A stretch of 26,731 nucleotides of DNA from assembly GCA_946478975.1 (NCBI GenBank), contig CAMLEO010000071.1, positions 1 through 26,731 of the forward strand, given 5' to 3'. Below the pieces are notes generated by a model. It did no database searches, was not told the origin of the DNA, and saw only the letters and a program-made list of their open reading frames with translations. Each line of letters opens with the position of its first letter. Within the stretch, counting starts at the first letter, position 1. Position numbers and translations under genes: made by a program. This DNA is from an uncultured Steroidobacter sp. (lineage in GTDB: Bacteria; Pseudomonadota; Gammaproteobacteria; Steroidobacterales; Steroidobacteraceae). Positions 15,183-21,429 of this stretch are shown one piece after another.

Positions 15183-15839
15183 TCAGCCTTCGCGCTTGCG
15201 ACGTTTCATTCCCACTGCGAGTCCGGCGCCGACCAGCAGCAAGCCGAGCGTCGCCGGCTCGGGAATGGAGTTGGTATTGTTGATCGCGAGCAGGTGCAGG
15301 TTGTCTCCGCAACGGCCGGTGCACACCATGTTCGGGCCGAGATTCAGATCGGCGATGAACGGGAAATAGCTGCCGATCGGCGCATCCAGGATGCCGGGAT
15401 AACGGATCAGCTGGATGGAATAACCGCCCGAGGCCCAGCGCACCACGTCTTCATAGGCCGACGGCGCCGGGCCGGGCGGGCCGTCGATCTGGCGATAGCT
15501 GGTCGATTGATTCGGCGCCGACAAATCGACGTCGAGCCATTCGGAGGTGCCGACCAGCGTGGCGTGAAAGTAATCGAGCTGGTAATAGCCGTAGAACGGC
15601 GCGTTCGGATCGGTGTGCAAACCCAGATCGGCTTGCGTGACCAGGTTGCCGTTGGCATCCAGGTACGTGGGCTGACGTTCGAGGTCATACTCCATCGTGA
15701 ACCTGAACGTCGGATCGTCGCCGTTGGCGTAGCTGCGGCCGTCGCCGAAGTAGCCATAGGTGTAGTAGACCGGAACGGCCGATGCAGTTGCTGCCCACAG
15801 CAGTCCCACACTCGCCGCCCACAGACCTGCTTGCCGCAT
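15183..15839 (-). CDS. PEP-CTERM sorting domain protein
   Basis: A 218-residue exported protein. It has an N-terminal signal peptide (cleavage near TASA, residue 21) and a textbook C-terminal PEP-CTERM signal: SIPEPATLGLLLVG, with Pro-Glu-Pro at 193-195, one hydrophobic helix, and the basic tail KRRKR. Such proteins are processed by an exosortase (EpsH/XrtA) and delivered to the envelope or the exopolysaccharide matrix. No exosortase gene is in the window. The middle region is rich in Tyr, Asp and Gly, with a CTGRC pair at 173-177, and I do not recognise a domain. AGGGAG lies 7 nt before the ATG. Confidence 0.88.
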   Translation of the reverse strand: MRQAGLWAASVGLLWAATASAVPVYYTYGYFGDGRSYANGDDPTFRFTMEYDLERQPTYLDANGNLVTQADLGLHTDPNAPFYGYYQLDYFHATLVGTSEWLDVDLSAPNQSTSYRQIDGPPGPAPSAYEDVVRWASGGYSIQLIRYPGILDAPIGSYFPFIADLNLGPNMVCTGRCGDNLHLLAINNTNSIPEPATLGLLLVGAGLAVGMKRRKREG

Positions 15840-15918
15840 TGTTAGCTCCCTGAGTCCGGCCGACGAACCGAAGAGCTAGAAAACGTCTGCGAATCGTCGG
15901 ACGCGTTGAGTGTACGCG

Positions 15919-15937
15919 GTGGCGCTCGAATCGCCAC
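15919..15937. repeat. Inverted repeat GTGGCG-N7-CGCCAC
   Basis: A perfect 6-bp stem in the 272-nt gap between the divergent PEP-CTERM and methyltransferase genes. A second, 5-bp inverted repeat (CTGTC/GACAG, 15937-15955) follows immediately. No T-run follows, so it is not a clear terminator; it may be an operator or a leader hairpin. No gene is seen in this gap. Confidence 0.35.
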
Positions 15938-16111
15938 TGTCGCGTTTCATGACAGTAGGAATTATCTCTCAGTTGTGAATTCGCGGCGCATGCTTTTGGC
16001 GACAGGTTGCATCGGCGTGGAGATCGTGCTCGTCACAACGACGGTGTTATGTAATTCGCGCCATGCTGTTTCTAAAGAGGAGCGAGCCTCGCGGCAGTTA
16101 TCATTGCAGCC

Positions 16112-16927
16112 ATGCTTCCGTTACTGACTTTGAAAGTGCATGAGCAGATGCTCGCGGCGCTACGCTCCGGCGCGGCGTCGCTTGCGTGCTCGCTGGATCT
16201 GGATCGCACGACGACCGAGGTGATGCTCGATGCGTCGGGCTGGGCGTGGCGCGGGCAGCGTTATCCCTATCTCACCAAGTGCAAAGAGCGCACAGTGTAT
16301 TACTGGGCCGGCACGGAGTTCGAGCCTGTGTCTCGCTTTACGTCTGGGCTCATCAAGCTGGTGCCGACGACGTGGGGTCCGCCGACGTTCGAAATCGATG
16401 GCATCAAGATGCTGCCGACGGAAAAAGTTTCGCCGTATGCCGACGCGGAAAGCAAAGTTCGTTTGATCGAACCGCGAGGCAAGGCGGTGTTGGATACGTG
16501 CGGCGGGCTTGGTTACTTCGCGGCGTGGTGCCTGGAGCTTGGCGCGGCGCGCATTGTTTCTTTTGAAAAGAACCCGGATGTGGTGTGGTTGCGAACGTTG
16601 AATCCTTGGTCGCCCGCTCCCGCTGCAGCGCTGACGCTGACCGAAGGCGATGTTTCCGAGCGAATCGCCGAGCTGCCGGACGCGTCCTTCGATGCCCTGC
16701 TACATGATCCGCCCAGATTCGGGATCGCGGGCGAACTGTACTCGCAAGCGTTCTACGATCAGCTCGCGCGAGTGTTGAAGCGAGGCGGACGAATGTTTCA
16801 TTACACAGGCACGCCGAACAAGCTCACCACGGGGCGCGACGTGCCGAACGAAGTGGCCACTCGTCTGAAGCGCAGCGGGTTCAAGGTGAAGCTGCACGGC
16901 GACGGCGTGCTCGCGAGCCGAAGCTAA
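16112..16927 (+). CDS. Class I SAM-dependent methyltransferase (COG2521-like)
   Basis: The 271-residue protein has a Rossmann methyltransferase core in its C-terminal half: motif I VLDTCGGLGY (126-135), an acidic Glu152 at the end of beta-2 (IVSFEKN) for the SAM ribose, and DPPRFG (199-204) as motif IV. Together with the N-terminal part (YLTKCKERTVYYW, SGLIKLVPTTWGPPTFEIDGIKML), this resembles the predicted methyltransferases of COG2521, first described from archaea. Their substrate is unknown, and the DPP-type motif would allow nucleic-acid or protein amide/amine targets. No strong ribosome site sits directly before the ATG; AGAGGAG is about 30 nt upstream. Its stop overlaps the end of the convergent WYL-like gene by 4 nt. 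Confidence 0.8.
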   Translation: MLPLLTLKVHEQMLAALRSGAASLACSLDLDRTTTEVMLDASGWAWRGQRYPYLTKCKERTVYYWAGTEFEPVSRFTSGLIKLVPTTWGPPTFEIDGIKMLPTEKVSPYADAESKVRLIEPRGKAVLDTCGGLGYFAAWCLELGAARIVSFEKNPDVVWLRTLNPWSPAPAAALTLTEGDVSERIAELPDASFDALLHDPPRFGIAGELYSQAFYDQLARVLKRGGRMFHYTGTPNKLTTGRDVPNEVATRLKRSGFKVKLHGDGVLASRS

Positions 16928-17241
16928 CCGACGCGGCAGATCACGCTTTTCATGGCGCTGTCGTTGGGGTTGTAGAGCGGATCGTTCGGCTCGAAATGTT
17001 CGTCCGAGAGTTGCAGCTGCGACATTTCGCTGACCGTCCACAACTTGCCGAAGCCATACCCTTGCGAGCTGCTGCCGCCGCCGGTTTGAACGGCGCGCAG
17101 CACTTCCCGGTCTCGCGTGGAGATTCCATAACAATACGGTGCGACCACGCGACGCAGCCCGTTGTAGTGAAAAATCAGCTTGCGCAGCTGTTGGATCGCC
17201 TGACAAATGATCGGCGATGAGCCTGCCGGATTGCGTTGCAT
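16924..17241 (-). CDS. Small WYL-domain-like protein
   Basis: From ATG 17241 the protein is 105 residues; a GTG at 17307 would add 22 residues but has poorly placed ribosome-site sequence. The order of conserved-looking positions is that of a stand-alone WYL-like beta-barrel: an N-terminal helix (IICQAIQQLRKLIFHYNG), then RRVVAPYCYGI, LRAVQTGGGS, KLWTVSEMSQLQL, and a C-terminal F-x6-YNPND. In regulators such domains bind ligands or nucleic acids, but here no helix-turn-helix is attached. It could therefore be a free sensor or an effector of a partner. It converges on the methyltransferase gene. Confidence 0.6.
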   Translation of the reverse strand: MQRNPAGSSPIICQAIQQLRKLIFHYNGLRRVVAPYCYGISTRDREVLRAVQTGGGSSSQGYGFGKLWTVSEMSQLQLSDEHFEPNDPLYNPNDSAMKSVICRVG

Positions 17242-17333
17242 GGCTACAGAGTATTGCAATCCCGCAGCGGCACGGATCCGTGCGCACCACGATGCGTTAA
17301 AGAGCACGCCCCCTTCGCTTCGAGGAGCTCGCT

Positions 17334-17615
17334 ATGTCATCAGCCAAGGCCACCATCGACCACGACACGATTCGCCACTGGGTAGAGAAGCACGGCGGCT
17401 GTCCTGCGCACGTGAAGAAGACCGGCGGCAAGGACGATCCCGGCATCCTGCGCATCGATTTTCCCGGCTATTCGGGCCAGCAGTCGCTGGAGCAGATTTC
17501 GTGGGATACGTTCTTCGAGTATTTCGACGAGAACGAGCTCGCGTTCCTGTATCAGGACGAGAACCGCTTCAACAAGCTGGTCAACCGCGACACGGTCAAG
17601 GATCAGCTGCAGTAG
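17334..17615 (+). CDS. Conserved hypothetical protein, 93 residues
   Basis: A clear small gene with a strong ribosome site (GAGGAG at 17322-17327) before ATG 17334. The protein is hydrophilic, with no signal or membrane segment. It has an N-terminal helix (IDHDTIRHWVEKHGGCPAHV), a basic turn, a strand LRIDFPGYSG, and an acidic-aromatic second half (ISWDTFFEYFDENELAFLYQDE) ending in a helical tail. I recall similar short proteins in many proteobacteria as uncharacterised entries but know no function. It ends 1 nt before the convergent nitrate-reductase-associated gene. Confidence 0.75.
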   Translation: MSSAKATIDHDTIRHWVEKHGGCPAHVKKTGGKDDPGILRIDFPGYSGQQSLEQISWDTFFEYFDENELAFLYQDENRFNKLVNRDTVKDQLQ

Positions 17616-17616
17616 C

Positions 17617-18084
17617 TCAGGCGATCAGCCCGAACTCGCGCATGGCCGGGATGAAATTTTCGTTGGTGTGTCCCGGCCGCGTGAGCTTGAACAGCGCAAA
17701 TCGCTGCAGTTCCGTGAGCGCTGCCCACTGCGTCGGGCTCGGGGCGGCGACTTCGCGCTCAGCGCAATAATCGATCAGCCGTTGCGGGACGGTTGCAGCG
17801 TTCTTCCACTCTGTCCCCGCATCTCGATCCAGCAACTGCGGCGTATCACCGGCGCGCGTTTCGAGCAGATGCGCGACTTCGTGCTGATACGCGTCTGTTT
17901 GCTCCGGCGTGTCACATCCGCGAGTCACGAGTTGCTCGCGCTCTTCGAGCGAGAAGCGATTCCACTGCTTCAACGATACCTTCACTCCGCACAGATCCAG
18001 CTTGCGCCGAACCGCCATCGGAATGCAGTACAACGCACCGGCGAAGTCTTTCTCGAACTGGAAGATGGTGGAGTCGTGGCTCAT
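17617..18084 (-). CDS. Nitrate reductase-associated protein (Nitr_red_assoc family)
   Basis: The 155-residue protein matches the family length and its main signature: FQFEKDF (8-14), CIPMAVRRKLDLCGVKVSL (20-38), WNRFSLEERE, and a C-terminal half built on W-x-ALTELQRFALFKL. The family was named because some members lie beside assimilatory nitrate reductase genes; its biochemical role is not established. Here no nitrate or nitrite reductase, transporter or molybdenum gene is present, so this is an orphan copy. It shares its strand with the membrane-protein gene 52 nt upstream. No signal peptide is seen, so it is cytoplasmic. Confidence 0.8.
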   Translation of the reverse strand: MSHDSTIFQFEKDFAGALYCIPMAVRRKLDLCGVKVSLKQWNRFSLEEREQLVTRGCDTPEQTDAYQHEVAHLLETRAGDTPQLLDRDAGTEWKNAATVPQRLIDYCAEREVAAPSPTQWAALTELQRFALFKLTRPGHTNENFIPAMREFGLIA

Positions 18085-18136
18085 GACGGCGCTCCAAGGC
18101 TGCGAGGGTCAGATGACAATGTAGCACTGAAACAAG

Positions 18137-18823
18137 TCAGGCGCTGCCGTCGCCCGCGCGACGAAGCAGAACCGCCGCAAACATGCCGGGCATGATCCAT
18201 GGAATCGCCGGGATGCCGGCGATCACCGCGGGCTGTGAGTACCAAGGTGCAGTCTGCCCCGAGATCTCTGGATATGCGATGCCTCGCAGGCCAACAGCGA
18301 GACGAATATCGCGCTGACAATCGTACGCGAGCGCCGGCCCATGCTTGAGCAATCGCGACGAGCCAAGCGCGAGTGCGAAATACGCAACTCCGGCGGACGT
18401 CGCGGCGGCGAAGCCGAGCGTCGGCCACATGTGCTCACGCCGCTCGGCGAGTGCGCGATATAGCGCGATGAAACCGCTCATCACAAGTAACGAATTACTG
18501 ATCAAAACGAGGAACCGGCCGTGGTTCTCTTCGCCGGTGGCCTGAAACGGCGCACCGATGCCAACCCACAGCAGTACGATCAACGCCCATGACGCGAGCA
18601 GCAATGTGCCAACCAGCGCGAGCCGCTGCGCCTCAACGTTGGCGGACTTCAGCGCATTTGCTCCGACGATCCCCGCCGTTGCGACGACGAGCGCGAACAA
18701 TGCGCCACCAAAAACGGGATAGAACCCTGGGATGCGAAGCGGCCGCATGCCCGCAAGCACGACAGCTAAAATCGGCAGCAGACAAAGCAGAACGTAGCCG
18801 AACCGACGAGTGACATGATTCAT
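18137..18823 (-). CDS. Six-helix integral membrane protein of unknown function
   Basis: The 228-residue protein is dominated by hydrophobic segments: about 9-27, 39-60, 68-92, 105-126, 133-155 and 203-222, so six transmembrane helices are likely. A loop between helices 5 and 6 (about 160-200) holds the only Cys and several charged residues (KHGPALAYDCQRDIR). I recognise no family motif, transporter signature or catalytic site. GGGAG precedes the ATG. It could form a transcription unit with the downstream nitrate-reductase-associated gene, though the 52-nt gap leaves this open. Confidence 0.7.
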   Translation of the reverse strand: MNHVTRRFGYVLLCLLPILAVVLAGMRPLRIPGFYPVFGGALFALVVATAGIVGANALKSANVEAQRLALVGTLLLASWALIVLLWVGIGAPFQATGEENHGRFLVLISNSLLVMSGFIALYRALAERREHMWPTLGFAAATSAGVAYFALALGSSRLLKHGPALAYDCQRDIRLAVGLRGIAYPEISGQTAPWYSQPAVIAGIPAIPWIMPGMFAAVLLRRAGDGSA

Positions 18824-18981
18824 GGAACTCCCGGGAAGCGATGACCAGCCGCCGCCGCGCTGCAGTCAGGCTAGCGTACGGCGACACGGGGAGAACGACA
18901 CGAGGGATTGCGGCGGTCACGTCGGCCGAGTGGGAATCATGCGCGGATCGCATATGTACAATGAAACGGGAGTATGTAACC

Positions 18982-18996
18982 CATCCCGTGGGGATG
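18982..18996 (+). repeat. Hairpin CATCCC-GTG-GGGATG
   Basis: A perfect 6-bp inverted repeat with a 3-nt loop, about 20 nt after a TACAAT box. It is not followed by a T-run, so it is unlikely to be an intrinsic terminator. Confidence 0.45.
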
Positions 18997-19015
18997 AGTC
19001 CGCGCACTAGTCCAA

Positions 19016-19030
19016 TCTGTCAAAGACAGA
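19016..19030 (+). repeat. Hairpin TCTGTC-AAA-GACAGA directly before a ribosome site
   Basis: A perfect 6-bp inverted repeat with a 3-nt loop. The Shine-Dalgarno sequence GGAGG (19032-19036) starts one nucleotide after the stem, so folding or protein binding here could control initiation at ATG 19042. Confidence 0.45.
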
Positions 19031-19041
19031 CGGAGGTTTAC

Positions 19042-19128
19042 ATGAGCCAGGGGTCGCTCGCGATGAGCGAGCCGATTATTTTCTTTTCCTCAAATCAGGA
19101 GGCGCCCCGTTCAATCTACAGCACATAA
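19042..19128 (+). CDS. Possible 28-codon leader peptide or small protein
   Basis: The ATG at 19042 has a strong GGAGG five nt upstream, unlike most random ORFs, and is preceded by a tight hairpin. The predicted peptide (MSQGSLAMSEPIIFFSSNQE, then APRSIYST) has one short hydrophobic core and no run of a single amino acid that would suggest classical attenuation. It lies about 180 nt before the DUF262 gene. It may be a leader peptide or a small protein of the island. Support comes only from the ribosome site and position. Confidence 0.3.
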   Translation: MSQGSLAMSEPIIFFSSNQEAPRSIYST

Positions 19129-19195
19129 GAGTTGAAGAATCCCGGGTGAAGTGTTGCTGAACCGCGCTGTCGAATGAGTATGGCTGACCAAGGCT

Positions 19196-19222
19196 TGCAT
19201 GCCACGTGCGGTGCGGCGTGCA
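19196..19222 (+). repeat. Hairpin TGCATGCC-N11-GGCGTGCA
   Basis: An 8-bp stem with one G-U pair in RNA and an 11-nt loop. It is followed at 19228-19256 by a second inverted repeat (CCTGGA-N17-TCCAGG). No T-run follows. The two could be mutually independent leader hairpins. Confidence 0.4.
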
Positions 19223-19258
19223 TGACCCCTGGAGGGTAACTCGCTACTTATCCAGGCT

Positions 19259-19279
19259 CGAACTACGCATAATGGTTCG
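19259..19279 (+). promoter_or_regulatory. Possible promoter/operator of the DUF262-HEPN operon
   Basis: The arms CGAAC (19259-19263) and GTTCG (19275-19279) flank a CATAAT -10-like box (19268-19273). A regulator bound to this repeat would cover the promoter. The -35 side is weak, so the call is tentative. Confidence 0.35.
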
Positions 19280-19310
19280 GGTTTGGCCTCTCTAAGATGA
19301 AGGAACAATA

Positions 19311-20477
19311 ATGGCCGCTGAGTTGTGGTACGTGGATGAGGAGGATGTGGCGGACGACGTGGTTGTTCGCGAGTACGACATCACCGCAACCCCTAACGAC
19401 TTCAACGTTAGAACTATTTGCGATTTCATCGAGTCCGGCCTCGTAAAGATCCCCGGATTTCAGCGCAACTACGTTTGGGATATCAAGCGTGCTTCGAAAC
19501 TGATCGAGTCACTGATCATCGGTTTGCCGATTCCGCAAGTCTTCTTGTACGAGGAAGCACGAAACAGCTTCCTGGTAATCGATGGTCAGCAGCGACTCAT
19601 GTCTCTGTACTATTTTAGAAAGGGACGATTTCCTCGCATGGAGCAGCGTCCGGCGTTGCGTCGCATCTTCGACGAACACGGGGGTATTCCCAAGCACATG
19701 CTCACAGACGACCGACTGTTCACGGATTTCAACCTGCAACTGCCGTCTCCGTTGCCCAATCAACCAAACAAGTTCAATCGGTTGAGTTTCGACACCCTTG
19801 ATGACTATCAGCCCACTCTTGATTTGAGGACGATTCGCAACGTTGTGATTCGGCAGTCTGCACCTGAGGGGGATGATTCGTCTATTTACGAGATCTTCAA
19901 TCGGCTGAACTCTGGCGGTGTGAATCTTACTCCGCAGGAGATCCGGGTCAGCCTCTATCATTCCGAGTTTTATTCGATGTTGGATCGAATCAACTTGCGG
20001 CCAAGGTGGCGGGAACTGCTTGGGCTGCGGGAGCCCGACCTGCATACGAAAGATCTGGAAATTCTGCTGAGGGCATTCTCGATGTTGGTGTTCTCGGCGG
20101 AGTATAAGCCGTCCATGACTAAGTTCCTTAATGCTTCGTCGAGGCGGTTTAAGAGTTTCAACAAAGAGGCGATTGATTACTGCGAGCAGCTGTTCGATTC
20201 TTTTCTGGCGGCGTGCGGTGAGCTAGACCATAGGGCATTCTTTGGCAGGCAAACACGCCGGTTCAATATCTCCATCTTTGAGGCTGTCTTTTTGGCCGCC
20301 TGCCAAAGCCCCTTTCAGGCGAAAGCGTTCGTGGCGGCGCATATCGACGCAGGGCGGCTAGAGAGGCTCACGACGGATGTTGAGTTCGTCGAGTCTACAC
20401 AAAAGAATACGGTAAGCACGGAGAATGTGGCCTTGCGGAGAAAGAAGGCCTCACAGGTGCTATTCAGCCCGATATGA
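19311..20477 (+). CDS. DUF262 (GmrS-like, ParB-fold) protein of a defence-type operon
   Basis: The 388-residue protein carries the full DUF262 signature: IPGFQRNYVW (47-56), a long helix, SFLVIDGQQRLMSLYY (86-101) with the catalytic-type DGQQR at 91-95, and the distal IYEIFNRLNSGG (192-203) and QEIR (209-212). DUF262 has a ParB/sulfiredoxin-like fold that hydrolyses nucleotides, and it forms the N-terminal half of GmrSD-type modification-dependent restriction enzymes. The usual DUF1524 HNH nuclease half is missing here: the remaining 175 residues are helical with no HNH motif. The nuclease function appears to be supplied by the HEPN partner, whose ATG overlaps this stop (ATGA, 20474-20477). 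Its GC content is clearly lower than that of the flanking genes. Confidence 0.88.
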   Translation: MAAELWYVDEEDVADDVVVREYDITATPNDFNVRTICDFIESGLVKIPGFQRNYVWDIKRASKLIESLIIGLPIPQVFLYEEARNSFLVIDGQQRLMSLYYFRKGRFPRMEQRPALRRIFDEHGGIPKHMLTDDRLFTDFNLQLPSPLPNQPNKFNRLSFDTLDDYQPTLDLRTIRNVVIRQSAPEGDDSSIYEIFNRLNSGGVNLTPQEIRVSLYHSEFYSMLDRINLRPRWRELLGLREPDLHTKDLEILLRAFSMLVFSAEYKPSMTKFLNASSRRFKSFNKEAIDYCEQLFDSFLAACGELDHRAFFGRQTRRFNISIFEAVFLAACQSPFQAKAFVAAHIDAGRLERLTTDVEFVESTQKNTVSTENVALRRKKASQVLFSPI

Positions 20478-20995
20478 GCGATCCCATCGAGGCGTTTTAC
20501 GAACGGCAACGAGCGATTGGAATCTATTTGGCCGCGCAAAAGGAGTTGTCCTTCGCTCAGGATGTGGAGGATGCCATGAGGAAGAATCTGGCCCTGGCGG
20601 CAGCCAGTTACTTCGAGGAACAAATCGTTTTGCTCGTCTGCGACTACGCGGCCAGAAAGTCTAACGGTTGCATTGAGCTAGTCGCCTTCATCCAAAATAA
20701 GGCACTCAAGCGGCAGTTTCACACTTTGTTCGACTGGGAAAAAGGGAAGAACGCCAACTCATTCTTTTCGCTCTTCGGGGAGCGATTCAAGGCGGATGCG
20801 GAAGCAACGGTTAAGGAAGACGAAGCCCTCGTAAGCGCGATTCGAGCGTTTTTAGAGCTGGGCTATCTTAGGAACTGTATTGTCCATCAGAACTACGCAA
20901 GCTTCGTAACCGACAAAACGGCGGATGAAATTTTGCGCGTATATCGAGAAGCCCGACACTTTGTAGACTTTCTGAGGCAGCGCTTTGGCGTTTAG
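20474..20995 (+). CDS. HEPN-domain putative ribonuclease (MAE_28990/MAE_18760-like)
   Basis: The 173-residue, mostly helical protein has the HEPN ribonuclease motif near its C-terminus: Arg133-Asn134-x3-His138 in YLRNCIVHQNY, the R-x4-H form with the polar residue after Arg. The first helices (YFEEQIVLLVCDYAARKS) and the DEILRVYREARHFVDFL tail fit the MAE_28990/MAE_18760 type. Such HEPN proteins cut RNA and act as toxins or defence effectors. Translation is coupled to the upstream DUF262 gene through ATGA, so the two probably form a complex in which DUF262 senses and HEPN cuts. No separate antitoxin is visible between them and the DUF1778/GNAT pair. Activity is inferred. Confidence 0.82.
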   Translation: MSDPIEAFYERQRAIGIYLAAQKELSFAQDVEDAMRKNLALAAASYFEEQIVLLVCDYAARKSNGCIELVAFIQNKALKRQFHTLFDWEKGKNANSFFSLFGERFKADAEATVKEDEALVSAIRAFLELGYLRNCIVHQNYASFVTDKTADEILRVYREARHFVDFLRQRFGV

Positions 20996-21010
20996 CTTCT
21001 ACGCTTCTAC
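20995..21010. repeat. Tandem 8-bp duplication GCTTCTAC x2
   Basis: Two exact adjacent copies begin at the last base of the HEPN stop codon. They lie in the 158-nt gap before the toxin-antitoxin operon, which otherwise shows only that operon's promoter. It may be a replication slip or an insertion scar. Confidence 0.4.
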
Positions 21011-21099
21011 CTCATCTGCGTCACGCCGATCTCTGTCCGCCGCCATATGATTGATTCTAAACGGGGCGGCCATCGCTGGCGGTGATTCACTGCGGGCCT

Positions 21100-21128
21100 T
21101 TGTACGGACGGCGTCCGTGCAGTACAAT
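21100..21128 (+). promoter_or_regulatory. Toxin-antitoxin promoter with operator palindrome in its spacer
   Basis: A -35 TTGTAC (21100-21105) and -10 TACAAT (21123-21128) are separated by exactly 17 nt. The spacer is almost filled by the perfect palindrome ACGGACG-G-CGTCCGT (21104-21118). A start near 21135 would leave a short leader with GGAGG (21142-21146) before ATG 21154. A repressor on this palindrome would block polymerase, as expected for autoregulation by a ribbon-helix-helix antitoxin. Confidence 0.7.
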
Positions 21129-21153
21129 GGCGGCAACTGTCGGAGGCTTACCA

Positions 21154-21429
21154 ATGGCTGCAAATACCGAAACGCGTAGCGATCGGATCGAGCTTCGCGC
21201 AACCCGAGAGGAGAAGCGTCTCCTGGCGAGCGCGGCCGCTCATGAGCGATTGGATGTAACCAGCTTCATCATGAGCAAAGTTCTTCCGGCCGCTCGCGAA
21301 ATCGTCGATCGCGCGGAGCGCATCGTTCTGTCAGAGCGTGATACTGCGCGAGTGCTGAAGCTGCTGGAGCACCCGCCGAAGCCCACGGCCGCATTGCTGG
21401 CGGCGGCCCGCCGGCGCGCTCGCAAGTGA
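21154..21429 (+). CDS. DUF1778 ribbon-helix-helix antitoxin (TacA/AtaR type)
   Basis: From ATG 21154, with GGAGG seven nt upstream and after the predicted transcription start, the protein is 91 residues, normal for the family. The N-terminal half is a ribbon-helix-helix fold (RIELRATREEKRLLASAAA, then LDVTSFIMSKVL). The C-terminal part, DTARVLKLLEHPPKPTAALL, is the typical extended toxin-binding tail that blocks the acetyltransferase active site. It should neutralise the GNAT toxin encoded directly downstream and repress the operon through the palindrome in the promoter. Its stop overlaps the toxin GTG start. Upstream ATGs (21127 and in-frame earlier) are inside or before the promoter and were not chosen. 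Confidence 0.88.
   Translation: MAANTETRSDRIELRATREEKRLLASAAAHERLDVTSFIMSKVLPAAREIVDRAERIVLSERDTARVLKLLEHPPKPTAALLAAARRRARK

Larger units (their letters stand above)
18824..19310. other. Long structured intergenic region upstream of the DUF262-HEPN operon
   Basis: This 487-nt stretch has no conventional gene. A TACAAT box at 18957-18962 could start a leader transcript. In order along it are hairpins at 18982-18996 and 19016-19030, a possible 28-codon ORF at 19042-19128, a hairpin at 19196-19222, a 6-bp inverted repeat at 19228-19256, and a CATAAT box (19268-19273) between inverted arms at 19259-19279. The DUF262 ribosome site AAGGA is at 19300-19304. It may be an attenuating or autoregulated leader. 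Confidence 0.45.

Noticed and set aside
18991..19014. GATGAGTCC, resembling the hammerhead ribozyme core
   Set aside because: The flanking bases do not give CTGATGA, the following sequence cannot pair to form stem II, and no GAAA follows.
18841..19128. 95-codon frame upstream of the DUF262 gene
   Set aside because: Only its last 28 codons have a good ribosome site. The earlier part is Arg-rich, spans two strong hairpins and has no recognisable content.
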